Of a stretch of DNA of 64,000 nucleotides, positions 49,401-58,400 are shown piece by piece. The translations under genes were made by a program, and so were the position numbers. The stretch covers positions 946,001 to 1,010,000 of the forward strand of contig JAOTON010001078.1 of NCBI GenBank assembly GCA_034440635.1. Reading direction: 5' to 3'. Within the stretch, counting starts at the first letter, position 1, and every line of letters begins with the position of its first letter. Source of the DNA: Lepas anatifera. Taxonomy: Eukaryota; Arthropoda; Thecostraca; Lepadidae. The notes beneath the pieces were generated by a model. That model was not told the DNA's origin. It saw nothing but the letters and a program-made list of their open reading frames with translations, and searched no databases.

Positions 49401-52400
49401 TTGCTAGGGCTATCAATCTGAAATCCACTTGGTATGCTGTGAATAAGATGCAGGAGTAAAGTTTGGGAAGAGACCAGGCCAGAAGGCGTTTGCCCGGTAA
49501 CCAGCATAGCAATGCGTTGCATGCCAGCTGAGCGGCGCAGGGAGATGACTGGTGGAAGAATGAAGCGACGGCGGACGTTCGACCTGGCAGCGACAGGCCA
49601 GCAGCTCATGGTCAAACCCGTCACACCGCAATCCCTGGGAGAGGTCAGCCCAAACGCACCAGACCGGATTCAACCCAACACCCACTTGTACAGCACTGCC
49701 ATCTCCTCCACATATAGCCTCAGCAGCTGGCGTGCCCTAAAAACCCAATCATCTCTTCCGGGTTCGAGCAGGCCGGTAGAATGTATAACTCATACCGTTA
49801 ATGTTGCAACGTAACGGAGGAAAATACCTGCAGCACCAGCAGTTGCGACTAAGATATAAAGAAATAATAAACAGGCATACAAGCGCCAAAGCAGGCCAGT
49901 TGCAAAAGGCCACTTGCAATGCAGCTGGTGCAGTTTCAGGGAGCTGTGCGACCCGGTACTCCGCTCAATTTCTCTAGTTAATAACGCGTAGGAGGCGCGC
50001 GCAACAGCCAAAGTGGTATATCCGTTATGTGCAACAGGCCACTGGACTAAGCTATACAACAACGGGGTCACAAGCACCAGGGGGCGGAAGGAACCCCCCT
50101 CATTACCGACGTGGCCGCCATAGGTAGAGAGATACTGATCACGTTGTCATGAGGGTCTGATGACGTCACAGACCGGCAGCGCCGGTGTACCGTCAGCGCA
50201 AACACGTCAAATGCGAAACCGCGGACTCAGCCAAATGCATGTGTCTTTTGATGCGGGAAAGGCAAGGACCGATGGGCTTCGACCCAGTATAAGTGATACC
50301 AATGTAGAGAGGATAGACATAATATCACGTGGCAGACATACATAATGAGGTACATCGCGCTAAGGGCCGGTGCGAATCCAAATAATTGAGTATCTATCGT
50401 ACAACTTTTGCGTAGCGCGGCTCTGAAGTATTGCATACGGTGTAACGTAAACGCCGGCTTGACGCGCGCGAAAATATATGTGACTTTGCAGCAATATACT
50501 GGATAAGCAAGCAGCTTAAGAAAGGAATAAAAACCAGCAACAGAGACTCCAAACAATTGTCTATAACCCTATTTAAACTTTCACCTGAAACAAGCGAGTC
50601 GTCTTTACGGTATTTCGTCCGTTTTCGCGTGTCCTTATAACATTGTGCACAGGCGTTTTACTGGCGATATGGCATTCAGGCTTGATTGTTTTGGTTCCTG
50701 AAGCTGCTCCGCTGCGGTCGGGATGACTGGAACGATGCCCGTCTGGCAGGCCCCGGAGATTTCGGAGTGGCTCTCTCTACAGCTCTCCAACGGCGGGTCA
50801 CGTGTGGGTGCCGATCCCAGAAGGATGTCGGCTCTCACCTGGCTCAAACTCAAGGAGAAGCTCAATGGTGGGTCACTCTAACGCACTCATCTGAAGAACG
50901 CATATTAAACCTAGTTATTCCTTCAGTTTGAAATTGCTGCGGCTGTATCTGTCCCACAAACAATTACTTAAACGCTTAACACCCATGACGCAAACATAAA
51001 ACTTGCCGTTTCATGCCGCGCCGTCTCACTGCATCGCTGCGCCTGTGTACTGGGCTTAGATGCAAACTCGTTCTTCATATTACATAAATTTCAAGCGCTG
51101 CAACTCGCAATGCAGCTTTCATCCAGCTAGGAACATAGCCGGATCCAGGATTGCCGATCCAGGGAGAGGTTAGGTGCACATGGTTAGGGGCGCAACTTTT
51201 TTACGACAAAACCTATCAGGGGAGCCAAATCCTATCTTGGGAGCACTCGTGCAGAGGAGGAAGAACGGGTAAGAAGCGACTTTTCAGGGGCGTCATCGAC
51301 CTTATGGGGGACTCTGTGACCATTTCAGGGGCTGCCGAGGATCGATCGGGGACTAAGTGCCCTCATTGCCCCCATGACGCCTGGATCCGCCTATGACTAA
51401 GGCATGGGAGCGAGGGGAAGTGCTGGTCAGCTTCCCCAACTTCACAGGGCTTCAACCTCTCAACTTTAAAATAATTGGTATGCGGTGTGCATACCAAGTT
51501 TTGCGTCCCGATTGAAGTTTCGTTTTCTTCCTCATTTAACACAGAGTAATACACGATGCACGTCCGCACTGTATTTATATACCGTTAGTTCTTCGGCTGT
51601 GCACTCGAGAACAGACATTAGACAGTCTTGCACAAGAAACACCGCCTCCTTTCCATGCCTCGTGGACCAGTTACTACCGAGACTTCCTATTCAGCATAAC
51701 TCCAGGTCGACGCTCTGGACTTCAGCGAACTCGGCGACCGTCTTGCCTGTGTCAAAAGCAGCACTGAATGCCATGAATAGATAGTGAATCGGATGAGCAA
51801 GATTATGAAAAAAGTATTGGACAGGAATGTATTTATTTATTTAATTTATGCAAATTACACAAGTAAATTTCCGGGTGCAAACCTTGCGACACTACCATTG
51901 CCAACGAAAGATATCTGCAACGTACCCCCGCCAATCAGCAGCCGCTGGATGCCCGCGCGGGAGAGGGGTCACAGCCGGCGGTTATTCGCGAGACACAGAG
52001 GTGAGAGGGGTCACAGACGGCGGTTATCCGCGAGACACAGAGGTGAGAGGGGTCACAGCCGGCGGTTATCCGCGAGACACAGAGGTGAGAGGGGTCACAG
52101 CCGGCGGTTATCCGCGAGACACAGAGGTGAGAGGGGTCACAGCCGGCGGTTATCCGCGAGACACAGAGGTGAGAGGGGTCACAGCCGGCGGTTATTCGCG
52201 AGACACAGAGGTGAGAGGGGGTCACAGCCGGCGGTTATCCGCGAGACACAGAGGTGAGAGGGGTCATAGCCGGCGGTTATTCGCGAGACACAGAGGTGAG
52301 AGGGGTCACAGCCGGCGGTTATCCGCGAGACACAGAGGTGAGAGGGGTCACAGCCGGCGGTTATCCGCGAGACACAGAGGTGAGAGGGGTCATAGCCGGC

Positions 52401-55400
52401 GGTTATTCGCGAGACACAGAGGTGAGAGGGGTCACAGCCGGCGGTTATCCGCGAGACACAGAGGTGAGAGGGGTCACAGCCGGCGGTTATCCGCGAGACA
52501 CAGAGGTGAGAGGGGTCACAGCCGGCGGTTATTCGCGAGACACAGAGGTGAGAGGGGTCACAGCCGGCGGTTATCCGCGAGACACAGAGGTGAGAGGGGT
52601 CATAGCCGGCGGTTATCCGCGAGACACAGAGGTGAGAGGGGTCACAGCCGGCGGTTATCCGCGAGACACAGAGGTGAGAGGGGTCATAGCCGGCGGTTAT
52701 CCGCGAGACACAGAGGTGAGAGGGGTCACAGCCGGCGGTTATCCGCGAGACACATAGGTGAGAGGGTCACAGACGGCGGTTATCCGCGAGACACATAGGT
52801 GAGAGGGGTCACAGACGGCGGTTATCCGCGAGACACATAGGTGAGAGGGGTCACAGCCGGCGGTTATCCGCGAGACACATAGGTGAGAGGGGTCACAGCC
52901 GGCGGTTATCCGCGAGACACAGAGGTGAGAGGGGGTCACAGACGGCGGTTATCCGCGAGACACATAGGTGAGAGGGGTCACAGCCGGCGGTTATCCGCGA
53001 GACACAGAGGTGAGAGGGGTCACAGCCGGCGGTTATCCGCGAGACACATAGGTGAGAGGGGTCACAGCCGGCGGTTATCCGCGAGACACATAGGTGAGAG
53101 GGGTCACAGCCGGCGGTTATCCGCGAGACACAGAGGTGAGAGGGGTCACAGACGGCGGTTATCCGCGAGACACAGAGGTGAGAGGGGTCACAGACGGCGG
53201 TTATCCGCGAGACACAGAGGTGAGAGGGGTCACAGCCGGCGGTTATCCGCGAGACACAGAGGTGAGAGGGGTCACAGACGGCGGTTATCCGCGAGACACA
53301 GAGGTGAGAGGGGTCACAGACGGCGGTTATCCGCGAGACACAGAGGTGAGAGGGTCACAGCCGGCGGTTATCCGCGAGACACAGAGGTGGGAGGGGTCAC
53401 AGTCGCCGGACAGCCACTGAGCACAAAGTCCGAGTGTCGCGTCGCTGCAGGGGGATAGTACGTCGGTATGGGGTATCTACCTGTGTGGCGGTGTTCACCA
53501 ATGCACTGGTAAGGACTAGGAGGCTAATGGTGGCTTACACCAGTTGGTTCCCAGCGTTCCCGACAGGATGACCCCTTTTCAGTGGTCGGGAGACCACATT
53601 ACGTCACATTACCAGCCTTGCCGACAGGATGACCCCTTTTCAGTGGTCGGAGGACCACATAGCCTCATTACCTGCCCTCCGGACAGGATGGTCCAATTTC
53701 TGTGTCAGAGGACTACATCACCGCACCACTGGGAATAAATTCCAATTTATAAAATTAATCAGGTTGACTTTTTCCATCGCACAATCGCTGCACCTGCTTT
53801 ACAAACTTTGTCTGCAGCACTGTTATCCGCAGTAGAAGCGACCGCTAAACGCGAACCTGAATTCATACCATATTTTCCCAAATTAAAAATTCTGCTCTTT
53901 GTTGCTGTCTTGGCGTAACGAAGGCCGTTCTGTGGCTGTGCGTTTTCGCAACATATTGGGATGACCACCACGGTCGAAGACCGACTTCACGCCGACACGT
54001 CGGTGTGAGTGAGTATAATATCGTTAGCTGCGACTCAAAAGAATGAGAGATAATGTGAAATCGTGCTCAAAATATTGTTTTTTTTGGGTTATCCACTCTG
54101 GCCAAACGTCCCTCCCTATGAAATTTTATGGACTGTAGACTGTACGGGAAAGTCTTCATCTTCCAAAATGTCTGCAGGTTCCAGGAAGCATGCTGGGTGA
54201 GACCAGTCAGTGCTTTGCAACGAAGGCTATCGTAACGTTGTCTGAACGTAACATTTATAGTTCAATTGCACAAATCTTCTTGACCCTTGTAAAATAGCCC
54301 GTGGCTTCGAGGGACTGACCCTCGTGATGCTGAAAGGTCGACCCCAGGAAGAATGTTGCCTTCTCCTCACAGGCATCGCCCACCCATTTCCGAAATCGTA
54401 CGTCCGACGCTGTTATATAATTGTGATAGAATGCGTGATAGGTAATGTGCACTTCAAGCACAGTCGAGTTTTTCATGCTGATTGCCTAAGGGTTATTCCA
54501 ACTTTTCTGTGACTACCAGTCTTTAGTCAAAAGAATCAGGTTAATAGGTACTTCATAGGTCGATTTAATTGTATTTTCTGCGGATTACCAAGCTTGCTTT
54601 GCCAATTTTGATTCCTCACAGCATGTGCAAATTTTTTTCCACAGAGAACAATATAGAGTTGGTCTTGGTGGAGGAGGACCTGATCTCCAGACTGTGGACA
54701 AAGGACCGACCTCAGGAGCGCAACGCCAACATTGAGGTGCATCCTCTCCGGTATGCAGGTTAGTGAGCGGGGGGTTGGGGGCGCACCGACAGCCAAGGTC
54801 ATCAGGTTAGTGAGCGATTGCCTCCGAGTTCCGTACTCAAGGAAATTGAGGTAATAATAATGGTTGGGGTTTAACGACGCACCAACTGCCAGGGTCATAC
54901 GGCGTCGCCAACTCTCACCCTGTTGGAAGGGATTTTGGGGATCAGATCGACTTATTCAGAGGCTCCGCCGGGACTTGAACCCGGGACCGGTGGCTTAGAA
55001 GACAAGGGTGCTATCCACTAAGCCACCTCATCCCCAAGAGGAAATTGAGGTGATAGGAACGGATGAGCAAAGCTGGTGAGATGATTTCGGGTCTGCTTTT
55101 TGTATACGTGGCGTTATAATGTAAGTAAACGATCACAGTGATGTGTTGCAACGGCTAATGTGCCTCCTGTGGAAGCTGCTCAATGTCAACTTCAGCCACT
55201 GAGAGCAAAGAAGTGGATGATTTGTGTGACTTTGTTTTGGCTCCTAGTCGTCTGGTATAGCCAGGCCATCCGGGTTTAACGGCGCACGAGCTGCTACGGT
55301 TCTCTTTCCTAGGGTTTAGATGTTGATCACCTTGATGATTATTGCATTTAAATCAGGATAAAGTGATCAAATTTTACAAGCACCGCAACACAGGTCATTA

Positions 55401-58400
55401 GGCAATTACATTTGCCAAAAATATGGTACCTACAGCCGGTAACAAAGGTAACACCGTTCGGCCCGTCCACCCACATCTCGCGATCCAGAGCCACTGACCA
55501 TATGACATCGCCAGCTCAATGCTGTTGGGAAGGGTTTTGGGGATCAGGACCTTGCTTATTCAAAGAACGATTCGGATATTGAACTCGGGACCTGTCCTTC
55601 AGTAGACAGACACTCTACCACCGAGCCACGTATCCTGCGACGATCCATGGGTGGAGGGTCTGGGTAATGATTCTTGAACTTAACCGTATGCTGCCGCTTC
55701 ATCTTGCAGATACAGTATCGTGGTGACCGATGCTGCTACCTATCCGCAATGGCTCGATCAGGTGAATTTATGACACGGAAATGCTCTTCGCGTCGGCAGG
55801 GGAGACCTGGCAGGAGAAGGTGGGCCGGGTGCACGAGGCGCTGGAGGCGGCCAGCAAGCGGTCGCAGCGGGTGGAGGCGCTGCTGGTGCCGACGCTGGAC
55901 GAGGTGGCCTGGCTGCTGAACATCCGCGGCGGCGCTGTCCCGCACATCCCAGGTCAGCCAGGTCGCCGGGCAGGTCAGGGGCCGCGACGGGACACCGGGC
56001 GTAGCCAGGAGAGAAAGCAGGGAACCAGAGGTTGTCTCCTCGTGAGTGATGTAAATGTGAATGCCGAGTGTGCTTTAGACTCGTATGTTCTCTTATGAGG
56101 TCACGTTCAGAAGCGTGCGCCCATCTATGAGAAAATCGTGTTTGCTCAGATTCAACAGAAAGAAAAAAGGAATATAAGGAATAAAGCAATACAATTGTTT
56201 ATTCCCACATAGCCCCGGTGGGTTGAGGGAAGGGGAAGAGGGAGGGGAATGGACATATTTTCCTCCTCCCTAATTTCCCATGGTGATGCTCGGTCCTCGA
56301 AACAGTCTGGTAAAATGAAAAATAGGTTTAGAGGGCAAACAAAAAGGACGTGCTATCCTCGGCTCAATCCCGCGCTGAATGGTGAGGGTCAGTTGGAGCA
56401 TCATCACCATCTTCATATTTGGTGCTTTAGGGGGCACTGACAGGCTGGGCCAAATGGCGCTCACGGGTGGAGCGCGAACTCACGTATATTGATGTGTCGT
56501 CCCCTTCCACCAACGTCTCAGCTCAGCATCCGCTCCTAAAACATCGGAGCTGGATCTGTGTGTGGTCAGAACACTATACCAATGCCAACATTTGCTGCAG
56601 GGATAATCTAAGGGAAAACCGATAACTCATCTGAGGGTTTCGAAAATCTTACTGCAGCATAATGGATGGAATCTGTAACTCATTAGACAATTACCTTCAC
56701 TAGAAATTCGGCGTCGCCGGAGACGAGGTAGCAAACCCACCATTCGGCCCGCCCAGACTGCGGCGGTTCTGTGTAGGGATCAGGCGGGTAGAGATTACAC
56801 GGTCCTGCTGCCGGCTCACGCACACTGCACGTGTCTGTCCATTTCGGATGACTGCTAGGCCCACGGGTTTGGGATCAACTGAAGCCGGTGGACAAGAACC
56901 ATTTTTCCGTGTTCTATTGCGGCTCATTGACACGTCAGAACTGCGGGCTGTGTCGTCTGATGGACGCTGTATTCCTCCGTCAGTGGTGAAGGCGTACGTA
57001 GTGGTGGACCGCGACAGCGTGCACCTGTTCGTGGACAACGGCAAGGTGACGCCTGAGGCGCGACGTCACCTGAACGTCGACAACTGCACAAACTCCTCCG
57101 GCTGCGTCACGTCAGTGCCGCCATTTTGGCTTATGATGTGGGCTCGTGCAGCTTAGCCAAGTGCTCAGCTGACTGTCCTGTGTTTCCGATACGGCGGTTT
57201 TCGCGATTAGTCGAAAATTTAAATATCTTTTGGAATTGCAGGTATTATGGGTTACTCCATAGGTGGATTCAGGTGGGCGAAAGGAGCAACTCCCCACCGA
57301 TAGATCACTTGCAACTCCACAATGTACCTCAATGCCCCCTGAAATTGCATTTTTATCTCCTAGCTTCCAGAATGCAAGAACACTCCCCGCGCCATAGGCG
57401 GATCCAGGGGGCAAGGGGGGCACGAGCCCCCCCCCGATCGACCCTCGGCGCCCCCGAAAGGTCAATGGCGCCCCCTGAAATGTCGCTTCCCACCCCCCCC
57501 AGGATGCGAAAGTCGGCGCCCACCGATAGGACTTGGCGCCCACCTGATAGGTTTTGCCGGTCATAAGTGGCGCCCCCCTGGTCCGGATGGCGCCCCCCGG
57601 GAAGGTGCCCCCTCCGATCAGCAATCCTGGATCCGCCTATGCCCCGCGTAGCGATCTGGATCCATACCACGTGTCCAATTTCCCCTGATAGAAAATACTG
57701 GATCAGCCAATGCTGCGAGTGTTTATTAAGACGCTCACTTATTTCAGTCCTAAGATTGATTTTGTTGGTTTTGACACAGCCGGAAATCACAAAGCAAACA
57801 GGTAGTGCATTAAATCGACTTTACCTAGCGCCGAATCTGGACATTTCGCAGGCTGCTTCGGTACGAAGAGGCGTTCAGCTTCGTGGCGGAGATGTGCCAG
57901 AGTAAGTGGAAGGACGGCCTGGTGTGGGTGCCTTCCCGCTGGAGCTATGCAGGGGGAGCCAGCTACGCTCTCTACAAAGAGGTGTGCATGGTGGAGGCCA
58001 AGCTCAGTGAGCAGGTATTGTGCTCTTATTGTGCATCGCTCTGCAGGTTCAGGACCGTGGCAGAAGACGCGGGTTTCAGTGACTTGAACGATACAATGTG
58101 CCAGCTTCACTGCCCCTTCTTTGTTGCGCAAAACGTGAATAGTTCGGATAGTTTTTTTCTGTTCCGACTTGTGATTGGAAGGTGTTAATACGGCCTTTGT
58201 AGCCGTACGCCCTTATCTCGAAACATTTATTCGCCTTCACTGTTGTGAAAGAAGGGGCATTTTAATTTTCCATGGCTTCGGGGATAAAAAGGGTACTAGA
58301 TCAAGATAGCTTGTACACATTTGTGCCTAAAGTATCATGTGTTTCTTTGAAGCGCTCACAGTCCTACGGTCCGTGTCTGGCGGTCAGCTCCCTCACGCTG

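Noticed and set aside
51957..53405. CRISPR-like array or a long repetitive protein (316 residues)
   Set aside because: Units are directly adjacent without spacers and lie in an intron of an animal gene. The ORF exists in more than one frame only because the unit is 42 bp.
54960..55038. A functional tRNA gene
   Set aside because: The tRNA-like part continues into a SINE body and tail and the unit is flanked by a 13 bp target duplication. The stems are also imperfect.
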